Notes: generated from the letters alone by a model not told the origin. A stretch of DNA of 32,056 nucleotides from an uncultured Gemmiger sp. (GCA_949295035.1 CASFJO010000070.1:1-32056); one strand, 5' to 3'; counted from the first letter of the stretch, positions 6,652-15,175 are shown. Translations and numbers: made by a program.

Positions 6652-7312
6652 ACCGGCCGCGCCCCGTCTGGACGCCCGGCTGCTGACCGCCGCCCGTCTG
6701 GTGCGGCCGGGAAGCCCGGCGGCGGATGTGGGCTGCGACCATGGCCGGCTGGCTGCCTGGCTGGCCTGCACCGGCCGCTGCCCCCGGGTGGTGGCCGGCG
6801 ATCTGCGCCCCGCCCCGCTGGCGACCGCCCGGCAGACCTGCCGGGCATACGGCTGTGAGGACCGGGTGGACTGCCGCCTGGCGGCCGGCCTGGAAGGGGT
6901 GCTTCCCGGCGAGGTGCGGGATATCGTGGTGGCCGGTTTGAGCGCCGAGACCACGATCGGTATCTTTGAGGCCGCGCCCTGGGTGTTTGCGCCTGGCATT
7001 CGGCTGATCCTGGTCCCCGCCACCCGGCACGAGACGCTGCGCCGCTGGCTGGCTGGCCGGGGATTCGCGCTGACGGAGGATATCCCGGTGGAGTGTGCCG
7101 GGCGCTGGTACGCGGTGATGGCCGCCGACTATACCGGCGAGGCCCGGGACCCGGACGAGATCTGGTGTCAGCTGGGCGGGACCGGCGCGCATGCCGGGGC
7201 CGCGGGCTATCGGGAAGACCGGTTTCGCCGTTGGCGCAAACGGCTGCGGGGCCTGGATAACGAGGCCGAACGCGCCCGCCAGCTGGCTTTGATGGAAGAA
7301 TGGAAAGGATAG
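6638..7312 (+). CDS. trmK: tRNA (adenine22-N1)-methyltransferase
   Basis: This 224-residue class I SAM-dependent methyltransferase of the TrmK family makes m1A22 in the D loop of bacterial tRNAs, notably Ser and Leu types. Residues 28-39 (AADVGCDHGRLA) form the SAM-binding motif and GDLRPAPLATAR (54-65) carries the acidic ribose-binding residue. The family segment usually reading GMGGE appears here as GLSAET. The only start upstream of the conserved LDARLLTAARLV is the TTG at 6638, inside the DUF1858 gene and out of frame with it, without a clear ribosome site; translational coupling is likely. The neighbour Nif3-like gene is a common partner of trmK in Firmicutes. Confidence 0.85.
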   Translation: MATTEPAAPRLDARLLTAARLVRPGSPAADVGCDHGRLAAWLACTGRCPRVVAGDLRPAPLATARQTCRAYGCEDRVDCRLAAGLEGVLPGEVRDIVVAGLSAETTIGIFEAAPWVFAPGIRLILVPATRHETLRRWLAGRGFALTEDIPVECAGRWYAVMAADYTGEARDPDEIWCQLGGTGAHAGAAGYREDRFRRWRKRLRGLDNEAERARQLALMEEWKG

Positions 7313-7323
7313 GAGGCGGCCCC

Positions 7324-8064
7324 ATGGCCCGTGTGGAAGAGATTCTGGCCTATATGCAGCAGCTGGCCCCGCCGGAACTGGCCGAAAGCTGGGACAATCC
7401 CGGCCTTCTGGTGGATTGCGGCGCGGAGGTCACCAGTGTTCTTGTGGCGCTGGATGTGACCGATGAGGTCATTGCCGAGGCCGAGTATCAGGGCTGCCAG
7501 CTGATCGTGACCCACCATCCGGTGATCTTCCAGCCGCTGCGCGCGATCACCCGCGGATCGCTGCCCTTTCGCCTGATCAAAAAGAACATCTCCGCGCTCT
7601 GCGCCCACACCAACCTGGACGCCGCCGAGGGCGGGGTCAACGATATCCTGTGCCGCCTGCTGGGGGTGCAGGAGGCGCAGCCGTTGGAAAAGCTGGCCCG
7701 GATCGGCCGGGTGCGCACCACCAGCGCCTCGCTGCTGGCGGAGCAGTGCCGCCAGGTGCTGGGGGCTCATGTAAAGCTGGTGGACGCGGGCAAACCCATC
7801 AACCGGATCGCGGTGGTAGGCGGCAGCGGCGGCGGTTTCCTGGAGGCAGCCATCGCCGCCGGGGCGGACGCGCTGGTGACCGGTGAAGCCGGCCATCACA
7901 CGGCGCTGGACGCCCGTCACGCGGGGGTCAGCCTGATCGTGGCCGGCCATTACGCCACCGAACTGCCCATCGTACCGGTGCTGGCGGACAAGCTGGCCCG
8001 GAAATTTTCCGGTGTGCGGGTACTGTGCAGCCGGCGCTGCAAAGACCCCTTTACTTATCTGTAA
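7324..8064 (+). CDS. Nif3-like dinuclear metal center protein
   Basis: This is a 246-residue protein of the Nif3 / YqfO family (often annotated GTP cyclohydrolase I type 2 homolog), toroidal hexamers with a two-metal site of unknown physiological function. Likely ligands are H64 and H65 in THHP, D99 in HTNLD, and H209 and E213 in GHYATE. Family opening ELAESWDNPGLLVD is present. It is the short form; B. subtilis YqfO has an extra central insert. AGGAGG 7 nt before the ATG at 7324 decides the start; an in-frame ATG at 7300 lies inside trmK. It follows trmK by 11 nt, in the same operon. Confidence 0.9.
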   Translation: MARVEEILAYMQQLAPPELAESWDNPGLLVDCGAEVTSVLVALDVTDEVIAEAEYQGCQLIVTHHPVIFQPLRAITRGSLPFRLIKKNISALCAHTNLDAAEGGVNDILCRLLGVQEAQPLEKLARIGRVRTTSASLLAEQCRQVLGAHVKLVDAGKPINRIAVVGGSGGGFLEAAIAAGADALVTGEAGHHTALDARHAGVSLIVAGHYATELPIVPVLADKLARKFSGVRVLCSRRCKDPFTYL

Positions 8065-8070
8065 CGACTG

Positions 8071-8122
8071 GCGGGGCCGTGGGGCAGGTGTACGCTCCGC
8101 GGCCCCGCTGATTGTTGTTTTT
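8071..8122 (+). terminator. Probable terminator after Nif3-like gene
   Basis: GCGGGGCCG (8071-8079) and CGGCCCCGC (8100-8108) form a 9-bp GC stem with a 20-nt loop, followed by TGATTGTTGTTTTT. The loop is long but stem and T-rich tail fit an intrinsic terminator separating this operon from rqcH. Confidence 0.6.
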
Positions 8123-8145
8123 GCGAGTATGGAACGAGGTGAACC

Positions 8146-9888
8146 ATGGCTCTGGATGCCGCCACGCTGGCGCTCTGCGCCCGTGAGTTGAAAACCGCCC
8201 TGACCGATTCCCGGATCGACAAGATCTTTGAACCCACCCGGGACGAGGTACTGCTGCTGCTGCGCACCCGCACCGATACTTTCCGGCTGCTGCTCAGCGC
8301 CCGCAGCGGTTCCGCCCGGGTCTGCCTGACCGGCGAGTCCTTTGAGAACCCGGCCACCCCGCCGGGCTTCTGCATGCTGCTGCGCAAGCACCTGGCCGGC
8401 GGCCGTTTGCTGGATATCCGGATGGAGCCGGGGGAGCGAATCGTCTTTTTCGATTTTCAGTGCGTCAACGAGATGGGGGATCTGGTAAAGAATACCCTGG
8501 CCGCCGAACTGATGGGCCGGTATTCCAATCTGGTGCTGGTGCAGAACGGCCGTATCCTGGACGCCCTCAAACGGGTGGACTTTGAGGATTCCGCCATCCG
8601 GCAGCTGCTGCCCGGGCTGCCCTATACCATGCCGCCCCGGCCCGCCCGGCCGGATTTCTTCGCGGTGAGCAGCGCCTCACTGGTGGCGCTGGCCATGCAG
8701 CGGGATCTGCCGGTGGCCGACGCCCTTATGAAAAGCTGCGGCGGGGTGGGGCCGGTGGTCTGCCGGGAGGCCGCCTTCCGCGCCCTGGGGGACAGCCACC
8801 GCCCGGCCAATGAACTCACCACCGCCGAGCAGACATCCCTGGCTGCGGCGCTGGACGCCATCCGGGAGGATCACGCCGCCGGCGGGACGCCCACCGCCGC
8901 CCACGCGCCGGACGGCCGCCCGGTGGAGTTCAGCTTTACCGCCCTGACCCAGTACGGCTCCGGGGCGCTCAAGACCTATCCCTCCTTCAGCGCTCTGCTG
9001 GAGGACTACTACGCGGTCAAGGACCGGGCCGAACGCCTGCGCCAGAAGAGCCGGGACCTGCTCAAGACAGTGCGCAACCTGCACGAGCGGGCGATGCGCA
9101 AACAGACCGCCCGCACCGAGGAACTGGCCCAGAGCGAGGCCAGCGACGAGCTGCGTGTCCGGGGCGAACTGGTGCAAGCCAACCTGTGGCGCATCGAGCG
9201 GGGGATGGCCAGCGTGACGGTGGACAACTACTATACCGGCAAGCCCGAGACCATCCCGCTGGACGTGCGGTTGTCCCCCAGCGGCAACGCCCAGAAATAT
9301 TTTAAGGAATACAAGAAAAAACAGACCGCCGCCAGGATGCTGGCCCGGTTGCTGGAAGAAGGCAAACGGGAGATCGAGTATCTGGAAACGGTGGTCTATG
9401 AGGTGGAGACCGCCACCGGCGAACAGGCGCTGGGAGAGATCCGGGCCGAGCTGAAGAGCCAGGGATATCTGAAGTATTACAAGGTGCGGGATAAAAAGCA
9501 GAAACCCGCCGATTTTTACCGGTATCGTTCCACCGACGGATTGCTCATCCTAGTGGGACGCAACAACGCCCAGAACGACAAACTCACCCTGCACACCGCG
9601 CGGGGGCGGGATCTGTGGTTCCATGTGAAGAACGCCCCCGGCAGCCACGCGGTGGTGATCAGCGAGGGCCAGCCCATCCCGGATGCCACCCGGGAGCAGG
9701 CCGCTCAGCTGGCGGTGCTCCACTCCAGCCAGGCGGGAGGGGCCAAGGTGCCGGTGGACTACACCTTTGTGCGCAACATCCGCAAGACCGGCGACCTCAA
9801 GCCCGGCATGGTGCTGTACGACACCTATGAGACCGCCTACATCACCCCCGACCCCGCCCTGCGGGAGAAGCTGCGGGAGGACCGGTGA
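8146..9888 (+). CDS. rqcH: Rqc2 homolog RqcH (NFACT protein)
   Basis: This 580-residue NFACT protein binds stalled 50S subunits carrying peptidyl-tRNA and recruits Ala-tRNA to add C-terminal alanine tails that mark stalled chains for proteolysis. The N-terminal NFACT-N part includes LAAELMGRYSNLVL and the following helical region. A charged coiled coil covers roughly residues 285-430. The NFACT-R domain (458 to about 560) contains GRNNAQND, DLWFHVKNAPGSH and the C-terminal YDTYETAYITPD. Length equals the family norm. GAGGTG lies just before the ATG. In Gram-positives it was first called a fibronectin-binding protein (FbpA). A gap of 32 nt to the next gene suggests cotranscription with the polysaccharide pyruvyl transferase. 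Confidence 0.93.
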   Translation: MALDAATLALCARELKTALTDSRIDKIFEPTRDEVLLLLRTRTDTFRLLLSARSGSARVCLTGESFENPATPPGFCMLLRKHLAGGRLLDIRMEPGERIVFFDFQCVNEMGDLVKNTLAAELMGRYSNLVLVQNGRILDALKRVDFEDSAIRQLLPGLPYTMPPRPARPDFFAVSSASLVALAMQRDLPVADALMKSCGGVGPVVCREAAFRALGDSHRPANELTTAEQTSLAAALDAIREDHAAGGTPTAAHAPDGRPVEFSFTALTQYGSGALKTYPSFSALLEDYYAVKDRAERLRQKSRDLLKTVRNLHERAMRKQTARTEELAQSEASDELRVRGELVQANLWRIERGMASVTVDNYYTGKPETIPLDVRLSPSGNAQKYFKEYKKKQTAARMLARLLEEGKREIEYLETVVYEVETATGEQALGEIRAELKSQGYLKYYKVRDKKQKPADFYRYRSTDGLLILVGRNNAQNDKLTLHTARGRDLWFHVKNAPGSHAVVISEGQPIPDATREQAAQLAVLHSSQAGGAKVPVDYTFVRNIRKTGDLKPGMVLYDTYETAYITPDPALREKLREDR

Positions 9889-9920
9889 CCGGCACGGCCG
9901 CCGTTTAAGGAGGAAAGACT

Positions 9921-11054
9921 GTGGCAATCGCGATCTACACCCTGATCGACGGCACCAACTATGGCCAGCGCCTGCAGAATCTGGCGCTGCAGACGGTGCT
10001 GGAACAGCTCACCGGCTCCCGGGTGGAGACGGTGGGGTATTACCGGCCGCTGTCCGGCAGTTACCAGGACACCCTCAGCCTGCGCAACCGCCTGTCCTAC
10101 CTGGCCTACGAGGGGCTGACCCGGCACGATCCGCCGGCGCGGCTCTGGCGGCGGTTCTGGCAGCGCACCGCTTTTTACCGCTTCAACCGGGACCGCATCC
10201 ATCTGGCCCCCCGGCAGTTCGCCGCGGGGGAGGAAGAGGTGACCGCCCCCAACTACTGGAGCGAGCGGTACGACGGCTTTATCGCCGGCAGCGACCAGAT
10301 CTGGAATCTGGATATCCCCACCGTCACCCCGCTGGCTTTTCTCCGGTTTGCCCGGCCCGGCCAGCGGTACAGCTACGCGGCCAGCGTCTGCTGCGCGCCC
10401 GAGCGGCTGGCCGGGACCGACTGGGCGCGGGATGGCCTGCGGGAGATGGACGGCCTCTCGGTGCGGGAGGACGCGGGCCTGGACGCGGTGGAACAGATCA
10501 CCGGCCACCGCCCCGCCTGGGACCTGGACCCGGCGCTGCTGCTGGACGCGGCCGCCTGGGAGACCCTGCTGGCTCTGCCCGCCGCCCGCAGCCGCCGCCC
10601 CTACATACTTGTGTACCAGATCGACGCCAGCGCGGACCCGGCGCTGGAACCCTGGGCGCGGGCTTTTGCCGCCGCCCGGGGCTGGCGGGTACTTCACGCC
10701 CGGGAGATCGCCTGCGGCCCCGCCCGCTGGGTGCGGCTGGTGCGGGACGCCTCCCTGGTGGTGGCCGATTCTTATCACGGCCTGATCTTTTCGCTGGTTT
10801 TCGGGGTGCCGTTCGTGCTGAGCGGCAGCCGGGGCGCGGGGATGAACACCCGTCTGTCCTCGCTGCTGAACCGCCTGGAACTGCCGCCCCGCTATTATGA
10901 CCGGCTCTCCGACGCGGAGGTGCTGAACGCTCTGGAGTGGCCGGCCGTGCACAGCCGGCTGGCCGCTTTGCGCCAGGAGAGCCTGGCGCGGCTGGCCGAG
11001 ACCGTCGCCCGGCTGGAAGGGAGGAAGGGAGATGCCCACGCTGTCGCCCGCTGA
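9921..11054 (+). CDS. Polysaccharide pyruvyl transferase family protein
   Basis: This 377-residue protein has the family pattern: NYGQRLQNLALQTVL near the N-terminus, GSDQIWN (123-129), DPALLL (203-208) and ADSYHGLIFSLVFGVPFV (282-299). Such enzymes place pyruvate ketals on surface sugars from phosphoenolpyruvate, or act in related polysaccharide modification. The start is GTG at 9921, 8 nt after AAGGAGG. Its end overlaps the next gene by 23 nt, so the two are coupled. The pair with an F420-dehydrogenase-beta-like protein is common in exopolysaccharide loci. No glycosyltransferase cluster surrounds it here, so the acceptor polymer is unknown. Confidence 0.88.
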   Translation: MAIAIYTLIDGTNYGQRLQNLALQTVLEQLTGSRVETVGYYRPLSGSYQDTLSLRNRLSYLAYEGLTRHDPPARLWRRFWQRTAFYRFNRDRIHLAPRQFAAGEEEVTAPNYWSERYDGFIAGSDQIWNLDIPTVTPLAFLRFARPGQRYSYAASVCCAPERLAGTDWARDGLREMDGLSVREDAGLDAVEQITGHRPAWDLDPALLLDAAAWETLLALPAARSRRPYILVYQIDASADPALEPWARAFAAARGWRVLHAREIACGPARWVRLVRDASLVVADSYHGLIFSLVFGVPFVLSGSRGAGMNTRLSSLLNRLELPPRYYDRLSDAEVLNALEWPAVHSRLAALRQESLARLAETVARLEGRKGDAHAVAR

Positions 11055-12180
11055 GCGCTGCACCGGCTGCGGCGCCTGCGCCTCGGTCTGCCCCCGGGGC
11101 GCCATCCGCATGCTCCCCGACCGGCTGGGTTTTGACGCGCCTCAGGTGGACAAGACCCTCTGCGTGGAGTGCGGCGGCTGTTCCCGCGCCTGCCCCGCCC
11201 TGGCCCCGCTTTCGCGGCGCGCCGTGCCGGAGCAGGTCTGGGGCCTGCGCGCCGACGACGCCGCCTTGCGGGAGCGCTCCTCCTCCGGCGGGGCGTTCGG
11301 GCTGCTGGCCCGCCGCACCCTGGCCGAGGGCGGCCGGGTGTTCGGCGCGGCCTTTGACGAACACGGGGAACTGATCCACCGGGAGGCCGGGGATGAGGCG
11401 TCCCTGGCGCCCTTGCTCAAATCCAAATATCTGCAAAGCCGGGCCTGGCCGGCGTATCCCCGTGTGCGGCAGCTGCTTAGGCAGGGCACGCCGGTGCTCT
11501 TCTGCGGCACCGGCTGCCAGACCGCAGCGCTGCGCCGGGCGCTGGGGCCGCTGGCCGATTCGGACAAGCTGCTCTGCGTGGCGGTGGTCTGCCACGGCGT
11601 GCCCTCGCCGCAGCTGTGGCGGTCATACCGCCGCTGGCGGGAGCGCCGGCAGCATGCCGCCATGACCGGGATAGATTTCCGGGCGGAGCCGGGCGGCATC
11701 TGCCTGCGCGCCTCCTTTGCGGACGGTTCCTCTGCCCGGTACGGCGGATGGAGCGATCCCTATGTGCGGCTGTTTCTGTCCGATGTGTCCCTGCGGCCCT
11801 CCTGCAGCCGCTGCACCGCCCGGCTGGACGGCAGTGGCGCCGACCTGACCCTGGGAGACTTCTGGGGCGCGGAGGACTGCCTGCCGGACCTGGCGGCGGA
11901 GGGACCCGGCCTGTCGCTGGCGGTCCCCCAGACCGAGCGGGGCCGTAAGGCGCTGGAGGCGATCCTGCCGCAGACCCGCTGGGCGGCCGCGCCGGCCGCC
12001 GAGGCGCTGCGGGCGAATCCCTCCGCGCTGGCTCCCGCGCCGGAGCCGCCCGAGGCGCTGGCTTTTCGCCGGGGCTGGGGGCCCTGGCCCTTCCCGGTGC
12101 TGGCGGCTGGTCCGGGCTTTCCGGCCCGCGCGCGGGCTGCGGCGGGCTGGCTGCTGGAAAAGGTCCGCCGAAACAGGTGA
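11032..12180 (+). CDS. F420 hydrogenase/dehydrogenase beta-type Fe-S protein
   Basis: This is a 382-residue cytoplasmic protein. Residues 1-60 form a ferredoxin domain with two [4Fe-4S] sites (C10, C13, C16, C20 and C44, C47, C50, C54). After it come the FrhB-type N- and C-terminal domains with SSGGAFGLLA, FCGTGCQ, CHGVPS and LTLGDFWG. In bacteria without F420 these proteins occur beside polysaccharide pyruvyl transferases in surface-sugar loci; the electron donor and substrate are not established. The ATG at 11032 follows GGGAGGAAGGGAG and overlaps the pyruvyl transferase gene by 23 nt in another frame. The C-terminal 60 residues are rich in Ala and Pro. Confidence 0.88.
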   Translation: MPTLSPAERCTGCGACASVCPRGAIRMLPDRLGFDAPQVDKTLCVECGGCSRACPALAPLSRRAVPEQVWGLRADDAALRERSSSGGAFGLLARRTLAEGGRVFGAAFDEHGELIHREAGDEASLAPLLKSKYLQSRAWPAYPRVRQLLRQGTPVLFCGTGCQTAALRRALGPLADSDKLLCVAVVCHGVPSPQLWRSYRRWRERRQHAAMTGIDFRAEPGGICLRASFADGSSARYGGWSDPYVRLFLSDVSLRPSCSRCTARLDGSGADLTLGDFWGAEDCLPDLAAEGPGLSLAVPQTERGRKALEAILPQTRWAAAPAAEALRANPSALAPAPEPPEALAFRRGWGPWPFPVLAAGPGFPARARAAAGWLLEKVRRNR

Positions 12181-12447
12181 GAAGGATTTGAAAGGATGTC
12201 GCGGTGTTTCGGGCCCTGGCGGCTGCGCGTGCGGCTGGCCGCCCGCGTCTTTGAATGGCTGGCGGGTGCGGCGAAACCTTTGCCGGGGCCCCGGGCCCGG
12301 GGCCGGCCGAAATGGCCCGCCCCATCGCACGACGATTTTCTGTATCCCTGTGGACCGCTGCCATACGATGGGCCGTTTGGCCGGCAGTGGTGCCGGGGAG
12401 AAGATGTTTGGGGGCCGAGGGGCCCCGAAGAAAGGAGATCCCTCTCC
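12181..12447 (+). other. GC-rich leader of the LTA-synthase-like gene
   Basis: This 267-nt stretch is open in frame with the downstream gene, from an ATG at 12196 preceded by AAAGG. However, its translation is an unstructured Arg/Pro/Trp-rich string unlike any LTA synthase N-terminus, so I treat it as leader. It contains an 18-bp perfect palindrome (12287-12304) and a hairpin GGGGCC/GGCCCC (12411-12416, 12421-12426) close to the ribosome site at 12431-12437. Either could terminate, attenuate or shield translation. I see no convincing promoter. Confidence 0.45.
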
Positions 12448-14349
12448 ATGCAAGAGTCTCTCAAGCCGCAGACCCGCAACCCCTGGATGCGTCTGCGCCG
12501 CTGGTTCGCGGGGCGGCCGGCGCTGTGCGCGTCGATCAGCCTTCTGGCCTGCGCGGTGGTGCCGCTGCTGTATCAGGCGCTGATCGAGTTCACCCGCATC
12601 CGGTCGTTCACCACCACCCTGACCTATCTGCAGGGGCGGCTGCCGAACCTGCTGCTGGGCTGGGCGCCGCTGGCGCTGCTGTTCCTGGCGCTCACCGTGT
12701 TCACCCGCCGCCCCGCCATTCCCGCCGGGGTGATGGGGGTAATCCTGGCGGTGGGCGGTATCGCCAACTATCTGAAACTCTCCTACCGGGACGAGCCGGT
12801 GGTGCCCAGCGACCTGTTCATCCTGCGGGACGCGGCCACCATCGGCACTGAGATGAAGCCCGCCGTTACCCGGGAGATGGTGGTGTTTGCGCTGGCAGTG
12901 ATCCTGGTGACCGTCGCGCTGAGTTTCGTGCGGCTGCCCTGGCCGCGGGGCCGGCGCGGCTGGGCGCTGCGGGCGCTGGCCGGGGTGCTGGCCCTGGCGG
13001 CGGCCTGTCTGTTCACCGTGCGGGTACTTTGGAATGAGCAGGGCATGAAGGCCCGCGGCCTGGGCTACTTCAATACGGGCATGGCGGATGAGTATTACCG
13101 GGGCAGTTTTGTCACCATGTTCCTGCATCTGCTGGGCGATCTGAAGATCGAGGCGCCCGCCGGCTACAGCAGAGCCTCGGTGGAGCGGCTGGCCGAAGAG
13201 ATGGCAGCCGGGGCGGGCAACAGCGGCGCTCAGGCCACCCCCGACATCCTGATCGTCATGTCCGAGAGCTGGTTCGATCTGGAACGGGTCATCCCCGGCG
13301 AGTATTCCGAGGATCTGACCGCCAACTTTGACCGGCTGGCCCAAGAGGGGATCAGCGGCTATTTCCTCAGCGAGGGCTATGCCGGCGGCACCGCCAACAT
13401 CGAGTTCGCGGCCCTCACCGGCTTCTGCACCGGTCTGCTGCCCCAGGGCAGCACCGCCTACAGCGAGTTCATGCACGAGGATTTTGCCAGCTATCCGCTC
13501 TATCTCAAGCAGCAGGGGTATACCACCCTGGCCATCCATCCCTATCTGCGCCGCTTCTACGACCGCACCCGTGCCTACGAGGATATGGGATTTGACGCTT
13601 TTTATGATATAGAGGATTTCACCGATCCGGTCTACGCCGGCGATTATATCAGCGAGGGTTCCACCATCGACAAGATCATCGAGACCTATGAGCAGGCCGC
13701 CTCCGAGACCGACGGCGGGGTGTTCATCCATACCGTTACCATGCAGAACCACGTATCCTATCGCGGCGGCGTGTATCCCGACGGTTACCGGGTCACCGCC
13801 AGGGTGGACGGGCTGGACGAGGAAGAGACCGCCCTGCTGGAAACGGTGGCCACCAATATGCGGGATATCGACCGGGCCCTGGGCAAACTTGCCGATTATC
13901 TGGAAACGGTGGACCGGGAGGTGATCGTGCTCTTCTTCGGGGATCACCAGACCGGTGTGGCCGACGACGAGAGCATCAATGTGAACGAAAAGGCGGCCGT
14001 TTACCGGGACCTGACGGACGAGGAACTGGTGGTGGAAAAACACAAGGTGCCTTTTCTGATCTGGAGCAACCGGGACAAAAAGAACGCCGAGACCGAGCCC
14101 CTCACCACGGCCTACATGCTGCTGCCCATCCTGTGCGCCCATTACGACGCGCCCGAACCGGCCTGGACGGGATGGCTGCACAGCACCCTGGACGATTGCC
14201 GGGGCCTGGCCCGCGGCTATGCCATCGCGCCGGACGGCAGCGTCAGCCTGCCCGAGGGGGAGACCCAGACCCTGCTGGACGACTACTGGACCATCCAGTA
14301 CGATTTGATGTTCGGCGAGGAATACAGCCGCCGGATCCTGTACGGATAA
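12448..14349 (+). CDS. LTA synthase-like phosphoglycerol transferase
   Basis: This 633-residue membrane enzyme has about five N-terminal transmembrane helices (within 25-195) and an extracellular sulfatase-fold domain from about residue 263. Metal and catalytic positions are visible: E273 in SESW, the probable nucleophile T315 in GGTANIEF, H435 in MQNH, and D499-H500 in FFGDHQ. LtaS-type enzymes move glycerol phosphate from phosphatidylglycerol to a growing teichoic acid or to membrane sugars; whether this one polymerises or decorates is unknown. The ATG at 12448 follows AAAGGAG by 10 nt, and the protein then starts right before its first helix. It ends with a strong terminator. Confidence 0.87.
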   Translation: MQESLKPQTRNPWMRLRRWFAGRPALCASISLLACAVVPLLYQALIEFTRIRSFTTTLTYLQGRLPNLLLGWAPLALLFLALTVFTRRPAIPAGVMGVILAVGGIANYLKLSYRDEPVVPSDLFILRDAATIGTEMKPAVTREMVVFALAVILVTVALSFVRLPWPRGRRGWALRALAGVLALAAACLFTVRVLWNEQGMKARGLGYFNTGMADEYYRGSFVTMFLHLLGDLKIEAPAGYSRASVERLAEEMAAGAGNSGAQATPDILIVMSESWFDLERVIPGEYSEDLTANFDRLAQEGISGYFLSEGYAGGTANIEFAALTGFCTGLLPQGSTAYSEFMHEDFASYPLYLKQQGYTTLAIHPYLRRFYDRTRAYEDMGFDAFYDIEDFTDPVYAGDYISEGSTIDKIIETYEQAASETDGGVFIHTVTMQNHVSYRGGVYPDGYRVTARVDGLDEEETALLETVATNMRDIDRALGKLADYLETVDREVIVLFFGDHQTGVADDESINVNEKAAVYRDLTDEELVVEKHKVPFLIWSNRDKKNAETEPLTTAYMLLPILCAHYDAPEPAWTGWLHSTLDDCRGLARGYAIAPDGSVSLPEGETQTLLDDYWTIQYDLMFGEEYSRRILYG

Positions 14350-14360
14350 GTTTTCCGCGA

Positions 14361-14394
14361 GGGGGGCGGGCCGGTGTGCCCGCCCCCTCCTTTT
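14361..14394 (+). terminator. Terminator after the LTA-synthase-like gene
   Basis: A GC stem of about 10-11 bp (GGGGGCGGGC with GCCCGCCCCC) closes a CGGTGT loop and is followed by TCCTTTT. Confidence 0.88.
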
Positions 14395-14509
14395 GCGCGC
14401 GAAACAGCCGGCAGATCCCTTTTTCGGGCCGTTATTTTGCTCGCCGGCCAAGCTTTGCGCAAAAGGGAGAAATTCTCAAAAAATTTTCTAACTTTTTTAC
14501 AAAAAGGGG

Positions 14510-14538
14510 TTGCAACACCCGGCGGTGTGTGCTAAAAT
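14510..14538 (+). promoter_or_regulatory. S10 operon promoter
   Basis: TTGCAA (14510-14515), a 17-nt spacer and TAAAAT (14533-14538) lie behind an A/T-rich stretch (14486-14505) that could act as an UP-like element. This is the obvious promoter for the ribosomal protein cluster. Positions 14395-14509 hold no gene. Confidence 0.85.
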
Positions 14539-14544
14539 AAACCT

Positions 14545-14863
14545 CGGCTGCAAAGGACCCCGTGCGCAATGGGGTACGGGGCCACGATATGCGTTGATGC
14601 GGGAGGTTGCCGTAGCGATACGGGTTTTTCCGCGGAGTATGTCCGATCTAGAACCGGGCGAAAGAATTACTGACAGCAAAGGGATACGTTCTCACCGGCT
14701 TGCCGTGCGAACCAATGTCCAACTCAATTTGCTACAGGTCTGTCCGGGGGAACTGCCTAGCGGTTCACCGGCTTTTCTGATGCAAAAACGCGAGACACCC
14801 GGCGCTGTGTACAGTGGTTTATCGGCTCGCCTAGGCACCAAAATTTAACAGGAGGCGAACAAA
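14545..14863 (+). promoter_or_regulatory. Structured leader of the S10 operon
   Basis: About 320 nt separate the promoter from rpsJ. Foldable parts include CCGTA-GCGA-TACGG (14610-14623), a GNRA tetraloop hairpin. A 7-bp hairpin GAACTGC-CTA-GCGGTTC (14750-14766) inside a CCGG/CCGG clamp is followed by CTTTTC, resembling a terminator. An upstream GAACC (14709-14713) could instead pair with GGTTC (14762-14766), giving an alternative fold. This is what an attenuator bound by a ribosomal protein would look like; in E. coli L4 does this for S10, but I cannot match this leader to a known family. A frame from 14510 to 14848 starts within the promoter and is not a gene. Confidence 0.5.
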
Positions 14864-15175
14864 ATGGCAGTCAAGGAGAAAATCAGGATTCGTTTGCAGA
14901 GCTACGACCACCAGCTGGTGGACGCGGCTGCGGAAAAGATCGTGGAGACCGCGAAGCGCACCGGCGCCCGTGTGTCCGGCCCGATCCCCCTGCCCACCGA
15001 CAAGGAAGTGGTGACCATCCTGCGCGCTGTGCACAAGTACAAAGACAGCCGCGAGCAGTTTGAGACCCGCACCCACAAGCGTCTGGTGGACGTCCTGAAG
15101 CCGTCCAACAAGACGGTCGAGGCCCTCATGGGCCTGCAGCTCCCCGCCGGCGTGGACATCGAGATCAAGCTGTGA
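14864..15175 (+). CDS. rpsJ: 30S ribosomal protein S10
   Basis: This 103-residue protein is the full family length. It contains the S10 core [29 protein letters not shown] and the C-terminal [11 protein letters not shown]10 sits in the 30S head and also serves as NusE in transcription antitermination. AGGAGG lies 8 nt before the ATG. It is the first gene of the cluster, behind the long leader. Confidence 0.98.
   Translation: MAVKEKIRIRLQSYDHQLVDAAAEKIVETAKRTGARVSGPIPLPTDKEVVTILRAVHKYKDSREQFETRTHKRLVDVLKPSNKTVEALMGLQLPAGVDIEIKL

Noticed and set aside
4129-7023. 964-codon minus-strand frame opposite the DUF2142, DUF1858 and trmK genes
   Set aside because: Low-complexity His/Gln/Pro/Arg translation produced by GC-rich third positions of the real plus-strand genes. 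No domain and no ribosome site.
12196-12447. N-terminal extension of the LTA-synthase-like protein
   Set aside because: The ATG at 12448 has a good ribosome site and gives a normal N-terminus; the extension is Arg/Pro/Trp-rich without helices.
11623-14451. 942-codon minus-strand frame
   Set aside because: Shadow of the Fe-S protein and LTA-synthase-like genes; crosses a terminator and lacks protein-like features.
14510-14848. 112-codon frame in the S10 leader
   Set aside because: Begins at the TTG of the -35 box and would need transcription from elsewhere; the leader is better read as structured RNA.
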